From Branchiostoma belcheri (lineage: Eukaryota; Chordata; Leptocardii; Amphioxiformes; Branchiostomatidae), in assembly GCF_001625305.1 (NCBI RefSeq), contig NW_017804353.1, positions 5,871,673 to 5,935,672 on the forward strand: 64,000 bases of DNA, in the 5' to 3' direction. Positions 1 through 12,500 of the stretch are shown here, in pieces; position 1 is the first letter of the stretch, and every line of letters begins with the position of its first letter. The notes below the pieces were generated by a model. That model was not told where the DNA came from. It was given only the letters and a program-made list of their open reading frames with translations, and ran no database searches. A program made the translations under genes and the position numbers.

Positions 1-312
1 TATCTCAACGCTGGGAAGGATTTTGACGAGCAGTCTTCAAAAATGCATGTTCGAGCATCAGCCGCAACATTATCTTTCAGTACAGCTCGACAACCTAACG
101 GGCACTGTAGGCAGAACGGTGGCATGCACAGAGTGAAAGAATTTGGTAGAGAAGTCGGGCGAGGGTGTTTTGTATGGTGTGATCATTACGACACTACTTC
201 ATACTCTGTGTAGTCATCCTAAGTCCGGCATACCTTGTACTGATAATAGCGATAGCGATTTCAGACAAACAAGAGACGTAGTAAAAAGGAATTGGCCAAA
301 GCATTCTAGTTC

Positions 313-403
313 AGCCTGGAGTCCTGCCTTGTTAGCTTTGGTCCACTCCCCAAGATCCGTTGGCGGGTAGCGGATGTTGGGGAACAAGGCTGGACTCCAG
401 GCT
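313..403. repeat. hairpin, 21-bp inverted repeat
   Basis: Positions 313-333 (AGCCTGGAGTCCTGCCTTGT and one more T) are the near-exact reverse complement of 383-403, with about 49 bp of loop. It resembles the stem of a short non-autonomous DNA element. No coding content. Confidence 0.7.
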
Positions 404-903
404 ATTTTAGTTTGCTTCTCTGGATATTTTTCATCTACTATCACCCATTCACCGATATTTTCTAAATATGACCCACATTACATAACCTACGTCCAGTCTC
501 TTACGTAATCCAATTTGAAAGATTGCTTTTTCATAACAATAGACGTGTCGATTTAAAAAGTTCCCAAATGCCGCGACAGTAAAGACAGCCTTTCACTGAC
601 AACCGTGCATTCACATCCATCCCGGTGAAGTAATTTCCCTGTGCTGGCAGGGATAAAGGACCCGTCTGTAGCGGAGTATATCACACCGTCAGCGCGCAGG
701 AGATAAATGTTGGAGCGACCCGCGGTTTGTAAAGCACGGCTTTGGCTGAATACCGACACATCAATCAGACAGGCGACGAGCTAACGCAGGTGTGCGTCTC
801 CATTAGCTGGGCATGATTCAATGACGAACGCACGGTGATGTACAAGCCCTCCACTGGTTACCGTACACAACAAGAAAAAAGATAATTCAACAATAATACT
901 TTC

Positions 904-1003
904 TAGCCTGGTTACCAAACCTATTATAGCTCCCGAGTCCTACTTTCTCTTTGCGGAGAAGATGTAGGACTCGGGAGCTATAATAGCTTCGGTAACCAGG
1001 CTA
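904..1003. mobile_element. hairpin MITE, near-perfect palindrome
   Basis: The first 45 bases starting TAGCCTGGTTACC pair with the last 45 ending GGTAACCAGGCTA around a short AT-rich loop. A diverged relative with the same TAGYCTGGTTACCAAAC end lies at 62198-62288, so this is a dispersed short foldback family rather than a unique hairpin. Confidence 0.75.
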
Positions 1004-1693
1004 AATACCTTCGGCACACCGCTGCATTTGTTACGGTGAAGATCTAAGAATACAAAAGAACACACGTATGTTACTAGCAACAGGAATGACCAAACGAACA
1101 GACACGAACCAAATACCAGCTCTAATTCTGATTTATGTATGTGTGAAATATGTGCACAGGTTTAGGGCTTTAACTGATGTTAACTTTGTCTTTGCTATAC
1201 ATTTTGTCTGAACCTTACATGTACCTCTTCCCTCATAACCTCAATAAAAAGCCGTCCACAGGCCGTTTTGAACTTCTCATGAATAAACAAAGCATCAAAC
1301 GATACAGTGCGTCGTTCTTCGGTTGAGAGTGCTGTACAGCCCAATGAATCACCATGCGAAGACGTCAGAACAATCCAGAAAAAAATTGGATACAATATCC
1401 TTCTCAATTGGATACAATATCATACAATGTCATTCTTCTAAATGTCAACGTCCTACAAATGATGTATGGGTGCAGCTTGCTTTGATATATGAGAGGGAAA
1501 CAATTGGGTGGGTTGTGACTGACGGCTGGAAAATAAGCGCCCTTTCCCAGAGACTTTCATCATGCTTTCTGTGTAGTTCTTTAATATCGGCAGTGACAAG
1601 CAATAAAACGCTAGACAAACGCCGAGGCAGAAAGACGGACTACGGTACAGTAGTTCAGGTGGGCGAATAGAATTGCTGGAAACATTGCCCTTT

Positions 1694-2032
1694 AGGCCAC
1701 ACCAATTTAATTTGTTGGTTCTCGGATTTTTGTCAGAAATAATATGAAGCGACAGGGCTAAATGAAAAAAAAAAGAAAACGAAAAAAGACTAGGGCACCC
1801 CAAGATAGCCCGAAAAGTTACAATGGAGCCATAAAGTCAACATACACAGGCTGGGTTATAACACATACAATGGATTTTGAACTTTTAACGAAACCACTTC
1901 AGCCGATAGGACCAAAATATATCAAGCATTTTGGAGTTGATTCAGGACCCAAAATCTTGTGTTTTTTTTTGCAAATCAGAAAAAAAATGAAGAGGCGAAT
2001 CCGAGAACCAACAAATTAAATTAGCGTGGCCT
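1694..2032. mobile_element. MITE with 35-bp terminal inverted repeats, copy 1
   Basis: The left end (AGGCCACACCAATTTAATTT...) and right end (...AATTAGCGTGGCCT) are inverted repeats of about 35 bp with two mismatches. The interior is A-rich with no protein capacity. A second copy with the same ends and interior landmarks (the GGCTGGGTTATAA and TTTTGAACTTTTAA motifs) is at 34557-34922, so the element is non-autonomous and dispersed. Confidence 0.8.
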
Positions 2033-3233
2033 TGCCTTACTCTCTGCCCTACAACATCACGATCGATATAATTTCTGAGAATTCGGGAGAACACACAGCG
2101 GCACCTGCTCCCGCTAATGCTTTATCTGCGTTTCACAGGGGGATGCCTGAGTTTTAAAGGTCTTCCACGCGCCATTTGCACTCGACAATACCTCCCCTCC
2201 GTTAGCTGACATTTCGCGCCGTTTCGACTCATCTAACCTATTACCACCTATGAGTTGTGCCACCTATAAGCTGTGCTCTGTTCGAATTAACGGGGTAATA
2301 CGTGTGGTATACCATTTACTGTCTATGGCCCTAACAGTTTGAGCTGTGATCGTCAGTACAGACATGAATACAAGCTCGTTTGATAGATTGATTGTCCTCC
2401 TACGTTTTGAAAAACGAGCAGGCAGAGTAACTCAGATATCAGCACCATGGACAGGCCTTAGCTGGAATACCACTGATCTATCATTGCAACATGCGTCTAC
2501 ATTACCGTTCTCTTAGTGTTTGTTAGCCGTATCCAGATACTATGTGGCCCATCCCACTGTCTTGTTCATCCATATAAACGTATCTGATGTCTCTTCGCTG
2601 TGTTAAATGTTAACTGATTGTGCCCCTAGAGGTCTGTAGTACTAGCTGTAACCTTGTCCAATGTCACTGTTCCCTGTCATTAGTAACAATGTCAAAGTCG
2701 TATTGCCTGCGCCAGCTGGTACATCTACCATAGGGGTCCAGTTTCATTTAGTTCTCCCCATGGATATGATAGTTATCGGATGTAAATCTTCTTGTATCAT
2801 GGGAAATTGTGCTGCTGTGTGTGTACTCATTTGTGTTTAGCTCGTTCCACTTGATTGTGGTAACAATCTATCTTCCTACTGTAGTAGAAGATAGCACTGT
2901 GTAATGATGCAACGTTTGAATATACTCAACTTGTCTTTGTCTCTTGTGTCTCATATGTCACTGCGTCAGAGTAAATGTTGTGTGTATCACTGTAGAGCTC
3001 TAGATACCATGGAATTCCCACATCTTCAAATGAAGTGGTCAATAATTTTAAAGATGTTGAGTATTTTCCGTGATATTTACTGATGTCCACGATTGGTTAT
3101 GTGAGGTTTTTAAGTGAGGGTTAGCAGTCGAAGCTACAGAATGTATTATGAGCCTTGGAGTCTGAGTGGACCTCTATCCCAAGGCTTGTTCCTTGGGCGG
3201 TGGGTCTATCTTTGTGTGCTGTTTTACCTCCAG

Positions 3234-3367
3234 CCATGTTTAACAAGTCCATGAGCGTGGACGCGCGGAGCTGTCCTGACGACGCCGCCGACTCCACTGT
3301 GGAACTCCGTCTGAACGATTCCGGTACAGAACACAATTACGGTAGCCCATCCCCGTACATGTCCTAA
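3234..3367 (+). CDS. probable last coding exon of an unrecognised gene
   Basis: A pyrimidine-rich tract ending TTTTACCTCCAG at 3233 is a good splice acceptor. It is followed by an open frame with coding-like codon use (ATG at 3236) that ends SPSPYMS at TAA 3365-3367. The polar, serine-rich tail reads like the cytoplasmic C-terminus of a larger protein, but I do not recognise a family. Upstream exons would lie on the plus strand, left of here or before the window. It could instead be a short start exon from ATG 3236. Confidence 0.4.
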
Positions 3368-5009
<1,642 letters not shown>

Positions 5010-8000
5010 TTCCACGGTGTGCGAGCGCTGGGGTGTGCGTAACTCTCCACATCTACAGCCGAGCATCTTACACGTTATTCACCAATTTTACAGTCTTGTT
5101 TTAGAGAAGATTCATGTATTCACTATAACTAGCATGAAGTGTTGCACTATACTGAACAGTTCATTGTAACATACTGATGGCCTATCCCCTTTATTATTAA
5201 GGGCATTTGGTTTGCTTCTAAACCATGAAAAGATGAAGATTTTTTTTTCATATTGACATAATTGTATATCAAAATCAAGAAACTATCCCATGCAAATGTA
5301 GCAATCTTTCCCCATATGCCTGACTCATATATAATGATATTAAAATATTCAATTTGCATATTTGTAAGGGTTAAGAAACTATGCCTTGCAAATGCCTCCC
5401 ACCAAATCCCTTAACACTTTGCATGTTTAAAGTGTGCTTAGAAAAACCAGTACAAGTATCTGATATGTTGTTGGCTGTTGCACTCCAGTCTATGGCCCTT
5501 GTGTTCAGCCATTGCTGTACATACATGTAGCTATATATAGGCAGTATCCCTCCTACTTGTAACACATGAGACTCAATAGTGCACTATGTATACACATCTG
5601 TACATGTATATTGGCTATAAGAGTGAATCTATATAATGCATGCTTATTCTTTGTTTCGGTCTATACATTTCACGGATGGGAAATTCAAACTACACGTACA
5701 TGTATCAGTGGTGTGAGCTCAGTAATATGTTGTGATTGATTAGTCTGCTTAAGATGCCCAACCAAACCAAGAAATGCAGATGTGATTCTAAGGATATCAT
5801 TGCCCAAGGAACATACATACATACATACATGTATGCTTAGCACCAGAGAGAGCAAATTTGTGTATGTGCAAAAAAAGCCCCAATTGTAGCCTCACAGGTT
5901 TCAATGTAAGCTATGGTCTGAGTGAGCTAACTCCCCTGGATCATTATTCAGTCTATTTGGCCAACTTCTACTACAGTGTACGTAAAGACTAATCCCATTG
6001 TACCAGTCGTTAATTTACAGTACTCTTTCAACTGTGAGTTTGGAAGTGATTCTCCTTAAATTTTGCTATCTACCTGGCTGTACATCTGTAAGTGAGCCAA
6101 TATTTCGTAATTTTCCCAACCATTTCTATTCTGACAAATAACCTGTATGGAAAGAGTAGAACCAGTATCAGTAATGATCTTTCTGGATGCCCCTCCATGT
6201 GAACTTAAATTGCTATGTTGAACTCAAAACTAAATGCTCTTGACTGGCATTGTTGGTGACATTGGATGGCACTTAAGCACTGTACCACTTCTAGTTCTGC
6301 CTACCTATATCTTTAGATATTTACCTATTCTAAGGCATAAGCTGTTCAGGTAATAAAAAAGGTAAAGGTAGTCCCACAGCCTGTTAGTGATGAGGTATAA
6401 AGGCAATGATGGGAGGTTAATTTGAAGAGTATGCTGTATCAAACTTGTAAAGGGAATTGCATGAAACTGTATCACGGAAGAATCCAATACAGAGATTCTC
6501 ACAGGGCCAGCCACATAACTACACCCAGTACACATACTGGTACATGTAGGTAAGAATATATGAAGCCCTTATACACCATGTTAGTCAAATCTACCCCCAG
6601 TATCACCTGTTGGAATTTTCAATAAATATTTGCACCATCCACAGAAATGGTCTACTCCTTTTTCTAGTAAATGTGTACTTGAATGTATAGTCTCTTTTAC
6701 AGATTTCGTTTGTGGATCTTTCACTGGATATTTCTGTAATTCTTGGTTAACCATTTAACAGTAAATTACAATGTGTATTGGGATCCAAGTGAAGCCTGTG
6801 AAGGGATCATTGGCTCTGACATGTCAACTGTTACGTTGTCACCAAATTTTCAGCCATCTTCAGCTATTAACGATATCATATAAGTTATACATGTAACTGT
6901 ACACATACCCAGAATGGACCAATTTCATATAGAGGTACAGCTCCAATTACATTACAAGTAATGTAGAGAGTGATCATTGGGTACTATCAGAGTTGACAGA
7001 TGAGTTAGTGTGACTAAATTATCAGCTCAAATGATTGTATGGTTATTTCAGGACATGACATGCAGTAAATATTACAAGTGCATTGATGTGAAGCTCTACC
7101 AAAAATAAGTTGCTGTAGGTTTTCTCTAACTAGTCATAAATTCTCAGGAATGATGACATATGGATGAGAATTGACCATGAGGGATTTTAGTACAGTTGGT
7201 TTGTTAAACTAACCTTTTGGCTTTCATAAGACATACCAAATTGTCAGCCGTCTTCATCAGTTAGTTGACCAACTCATCGAGTCACAATCATCATAAACTT
7301 TACACAGACCCAGCGTGGACTAAATTCATGTAGAGCATACCAGAGGCAAATATAGCCCCAATTATATTATAGATAATGTAGTGAGTGATCACTGGGGGCT
7401 ATCAGAGTTGACAGATGAATTAGAGTGACTGAATCCTCAGCACAAATGATGCTGAGCATCTGTTGGATACCAGTAGGTTGTAAAATTATTTTAGGACATA
7501 ACATGCAGTGATAACGCAGGTATCTACTAGTGTATTTAGACAGGTGTGAATTTTTCCCAAAATATGCTGGCGTAGGTTTTCTCAAACTGTGTCTAAGTGT
7601 CTTGGCCTCCAAGACAAGACACAGGGGGTATATAAGATTCTAAAAGATGAGTTTTTTAATGATCCAGAAGGATGGAAAACATTAAGCAAGGAAACTGGAT
7701 AAGAGACCACAGCCAACAAGCTTCCATCCCATGTGTGTCAGGACTCTTTATTCATGTCTCTGCATCTACACAATACCCCTTCACTAAGAGGACACATTAC
7801 ACATCTCTGCTGGTACAATTTACATACAGATACCTACATTGTACATGCAACAGCTTGCAATCCCTGTCACTGAGATCAACTGTAGCAAAGCAATTAAAAA
7901 CTTTCAAATGTAGGATCACTTCTTAATATAAAATAATTCGCTGGTGATGAAAATCAGGAATTTTCCAGAAATGTCTAATTCAGAATGTAACAGCAACTTT

Positions 8001-9515
8001 CATCAGCAATGTCATATTTACATATTATAGGAATTATCATAATCAAATACAGTTATGCTGGTTGAAACTCTTAAACCTGTTAAATCAATAATTCATTGGA
8101 ATAATAACTGGAACAATGATAATAAGTACAGGATGAGGAAACTCTCAGCACATTCTGCCTAACCTTGCTACAGCACAAGGTTCTTGTCGCTAGGAAAATC
8201 TTTGATAACATTTTCTTGATCTTTCGAGTACATCAAGTCACGTTTACATATTATTAATTTATGGGTCTCATGCTTAATGAGGATACTCTGAGACTGTCCC
8301 CTAACTTTCTGGCCACTTTGTGTTTAGTGTGTTCCCAAATCATGACTGTACTACAGTTGTATAAGCCCTTCATTGCAAGACATAAATGATCTTTAAGCTT
8401 CATTTGCATATCAATCAAAAGTTTGCGTTTATAAACCTGCTGATTTTGAAATCTCTTCAGTGTCACTGACGAAATGTAGTGGATGCTAGCTGAAACGTCT
8501 GACCATTTCCAAAATCATACCTAGTTGTTTGAGTAACTGTTTTTGGACAGATCTTCAAGCTGTTCCTTTCATTTCTTCAAGGTTGTGACTAAGAAACGTT
8601 GTCTTTGTCAAATAGGCATCACTTAAAATTTGAATGATTCTGTTACAAGAGTGTAGGTATCTTTCCAGATTTCACTCTGATGTAGAGCGGTCTGTCTTTT
8701 TTTTTCACACATCTTTTTCTGTGAGAAAGCCATTCCTACAACAAACTGTCTAGTAAAGAAACTGGCAATATGCATATTGAACCATCAGCTGCCTTAATGT
8801 TACCCTCTTGAATGACACTTGATACAGAATTAGCCATCATTCTTTTGTATGGAAAATGTTTCAAAACAGGTAAATACATCCAGTTTTACCATCTATTGAA
8901 AATCACTATGCTCTATAATATGTGGATAGTATCATAAATCAACATCATTCATTTTCAAACCTGAATTATCACTGGAAAAGCAGAGGACTTTTTGCTTTCA
9001 AAAAAGGAAACTAGACAGGACAAATTTAAATGCCAGAAACTCTTTCAAAATAATTAACATCAACATTAATTGTACATGTACATGCACAGGTATCCGTTTC
9101 TCTGTCTTCATGTGCGAATGTTACTCCTGTACATAATGACAGACAGCACAGAGTTTTTGCATCTCTTGGGCTTTTCTCAACAGTTTGGGCTTGGTAATGG
9201 TTGATGCAACTTCACTGTATCCAATGAACCGTGTGACAAAGAGTGACCAGAAAGCTACAAGAAGGTCTCCTGGGGTCCTAACACCATATACATGTAGATA
9301 TTCTCTTTGCTGCTTTTATGTAGACGACTCACGGTGGTCAGACTAACCTATAGGTATCTAAATCTAAAATACTCTGTCAGGACTCTACAGTTTTTTGTAT
9401 GGGATAGTATTACGGGTACAGACAGGACTGTCACATCACCAATATCAATGTGATTCCACTGGTTCTGCTTTTTTTGTCTCTCTCCTAACTACAAGAAGGG
9501 TCCCCTTTTCAGGAC
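5010..9515. other. intergenic: 3' ends of PCP4-like (+) and dynamin (-) genes converge here
   Basis: No exon was recognised on either strand. The PCP4-like 3' UTR enters from the left (AATAAA at 6352 and 6622 are possible signals) and the dynamin 3' UTR from the right. The main structure is a diverged direct duplication at 6840-7590. A CATA microsatellite lies near 5815. Confidence 0.5.
6840..7590. repeat. diverged direct duplication, units about 6840-7125 and 7240-7590
   Basis: Both units run in the same order through a TCAGCC-TCTTCA motif, ACCCAG-TGGAC, a GATCA-TGGG...CTATCAGAGTTGACAGATGA block, an AGGACAT-ACATGCAGT block and GTAGGTTTTCTC. The second unit has small insertions. No coding capacity; probably two copies of one dispersed element or an old tandem duplication. 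Confidence 0.7.
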
Positions 9516-9576
9516 TTAGGGCCGAGCGGGGACGGCAGGACGGCCAGGTGGTGGCCTTGGTGGGGCGTCGGGACGC
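9516..9576 (-). CDS. DNM: dynamin exon V: C-terminus and stop
   Basis: Encodes [19 protein letters not shown] and TAA at 9516-9518. Acceptor TTTTTATTTCCAG. The Pro/Arg bias and phase continue directly from exon U. Other C-terminal ends from retained sequence or further exons cannot be excluded. Confidence 0.88.
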
Positions 9577-12500
9577 CTGGAAATAAAAAGGACAGGCACC
9601 ATGAATAAACATGAAAGACAGCTATAGAATAAACAAGTTAATACTGCAGCAAACCTTCTCTGTGAGGAGATGTGTAAGAGTATACAACACACATTCTTAG
9701 GTCACAAAGGCACAGCAAAAGTCACCTATCATGTCGTTCAATAGATAACTGGCTTTGCATTGTAGCTGTTTGGCGCACAACATCACTGCAATGACAAAAC
9801 TATTTTCAGTGCATTCAGTGCAGCCGCATTGGTTCCACCATCAAGTGAGAGCTGCACTTCGGGTCAAAACTGCAAGGTGTCCTCACAGGATGAGGCTTAG
9901 AGACTGGCTCAAGGACTTTGCACCCAAGGAAATTCCTATTGTTTCCTTGATGTCTTATCCTCAGTGACTTAGCACTGGCTCTGCCGTTCCAGTTAAGTGT
10001 GCTGAAAAAGCAAAACTGATACCCCGAAATGATGTCCGATGTAAACAAATACCCTGGTAAAAAGAAATCATACAAAAGAAAGGGAACTGAAAAAAAAGGA
10101 CGCGGACTATACCTTGGGATAGCAGGTGCTGCGTTCTGCCCCGGACGTGCGGGGATCTCGGGTGGTGCGAAGGCGGGTGCGGGCCGCGACGGAAGGTCGG
10201 GACGCTGCATCATACTATTTGGCCTGGGAATGTCAATCAAAAGTACAGCATGCACTCATGAAACAAAAATATTCTTTTTTTCTCTTTGGGGGAGACTTGA
10301 AGGGGAATGAATGAGTTGTGCATGGAGATGATGATGATGAGGAGTAGACAGGACAGGCAGCCAATCAAAAAGGTGCAAGCTGTGTCTGTTTTCGTGCTTG
10401 TCCAATGAAAGTGTAGCTTTCAGTACAGACAGCCAATCAAAACCATGCAAGATGTGTCTGGTTTCGTGCTATCCAATGAAAGTGTATGTAGCTTTCAGGA
10501 CAGATGGCCAATCAAAACTGTGCAAGCTGTGTCTGTTTTTGCGCTTGTCCAATGAAAGTGTAGCTTTCAGGACAGACCAGCCAATCAAAACCGTGCAAGC
10601 TGTGTCTGCTTTTCTGTTTGTCCTATCATGCAGTGTGGCTTTGGCTCTTGGTACTTGTAAGCTGTATCCAGCCAAGGGCAGGAGGGTAAGTGACTGGAGA
10701 GGGATTGACATGGGATGCATAAGCATGTTGGAAAGCAATAGTGGCACAGGCTCTTTCAACGATCTGCAGCATTTTTTTGCCATTGGAAAGGAACAGGGGA
10801 CTTCTAGGGTTAGAGGGGAGGGGATGCTGACTTGGACCTCCAGTTGTGTAGAGAGAAAAGCGAAGAAAGGCAAAATGATACAAAACAAAAGAAAAATGCA
10901 ACAAATGAACCATAAAAAGCAAACATACAAAGCACTACAACTTCAACAGTCTTTGTGCACCAGTGCACGTGTGTGTGTGTGTGTTACAACTTTCCTTTTC
11001 CTGGTTCCTGTGTTCTAAGTTTAGTTGCAGCATTTTGTGCTTTAACATGTACGTGTACAAAGCTATGAAGACCACAGGACAAAGACTTTATGCACTTCCA
11101 GTCTGAGAATTTTAAGTTACACACAAGCTCCTCAACTTTTTATCTGCTGCTTTCTCCATCTTACGTTACCATGATAGAAATACCATGTGACCAATTCTGT
11201 ACCACGAAACAAAACCTTCTTACACAATATTTTCATTCTTTTGTTTGAAAGATGTAAATTGTTGAATTCAAGTCATATCACAGAAATCTGTAAGATAGGC
11301 ATACTCTTTCCCTCACATGACACCATTGTCACTCAGAAATTAAAAAAATTTTCTAACTTCCACATATCCTCAGTATTGAGGAAACCAGACACAAAAGAGA
11401 TTGACATTCCACTTGTAAAGTATTGCACCTTGATAGAGACCCAGATCATCAGGAAGTAGTATACGAGGTGCCTTTCACCACTTACCTAGGAGGGGGAGGG
11501 GCGGGACCCCCTGGTCCGGGAGGGACGGGCGCCGGACGAGCCACCCCGCCGGTCCGCTGGCTCGGACGTCGGTTCAGCGAGGGGCTACCACCTGGAGACA
11601 CCCTGGGGACAGGCCGAGAACAATGATTGGCAGGTGTCAAAACTTTACACAAAGATATAACCGTTACATTTTACAACTACTTTACAGAAGTATGAGTTAT
11701 CAACAAATGCACTATTCATGCTTCTTCATATCACAGTCTGATACAGTTGGTATTATCACTATCAGGGACAATTCGTGTGCCACATCCACGGATAATGTTG
11801 AAATACTCTCTATGTTGGTTGCAACCCTGGGAGCCACAAATGGTAACAAGACTTGGCAACCTACATGTACAGGTAGTCTTTCCAAAACAATATACTAAAA
11901 TATATGTTCTGAGCTATACAGTACAGGTGCACTTTTGCTTGTCTTGTCAAGCAGTTGAACCCATGTGGTAGAAGGATGATCTCATAGTACCATGATGCAA
12001 CAAAGATATTTCCATTTGGCTTATTCTGCATCATAGTTCATGCTAATGCAAGCCTTGGGGCTGTTACTTTACATAAGGTTTTGGGGAATCATCCAAAAAC
12101 TATTAGAATTATTTTCATGAACCCCTGCTCTGCTTTGACTCTCTCCATCTGTATATACAAATTCTCCTCTTCTCCAACATTTTTCTCTTAAAATTGTCAC
12201 TGAATCTTTTAATTTTTTTCAAGAACCCCAAAACTTTATGACATAGAACAGCCCCTAGTTGTGATAAGTCATGCCAGGCAAGGTAAAGTCAAAGACAATG
12301 AGAAAGCTGTCTGGTTGTCATGTTAACAGACTAACCTGCCACTAGTGGGGCTAGTTGGGGGAGCCAGCTGCCTGTGTGCATAGTGGGAGGGGGGCAGGAG
12401 GAGCGGACAGGGAAGGAGGAGGAATGAGTTACAACATCAAAACTCTCTACTTGGTATGGAGAGTGTACCTCAGTACAGTAATTCCTGATTTTTTCGCAAT

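Larger units (their letters stand above)
1..3233. other. intergenic, repeat-bearing, no confident gene
   Basis: I see no exon with family resemblance here. The stretch holds a hairpin at 313-403, a near-perfect hairpin at 904-1003 and a 339-bp terminal-inverted-repeat element at 1694-2032, listed separately. The remainder, 2033-3233, is ordinary AT-balanced sequence without a long reading frame. It may contain introns or upstream exons of the gene that ends at 3367, but none could be supported. Confidence 0.5.

Noticed and set aside
10398..11018. 206-residue plus-strand frame
   Set aside because: Its start runs through the 73-bp tandem repeat and the rest has no family resemblance or coding bias; it lies in a dynamin intron.
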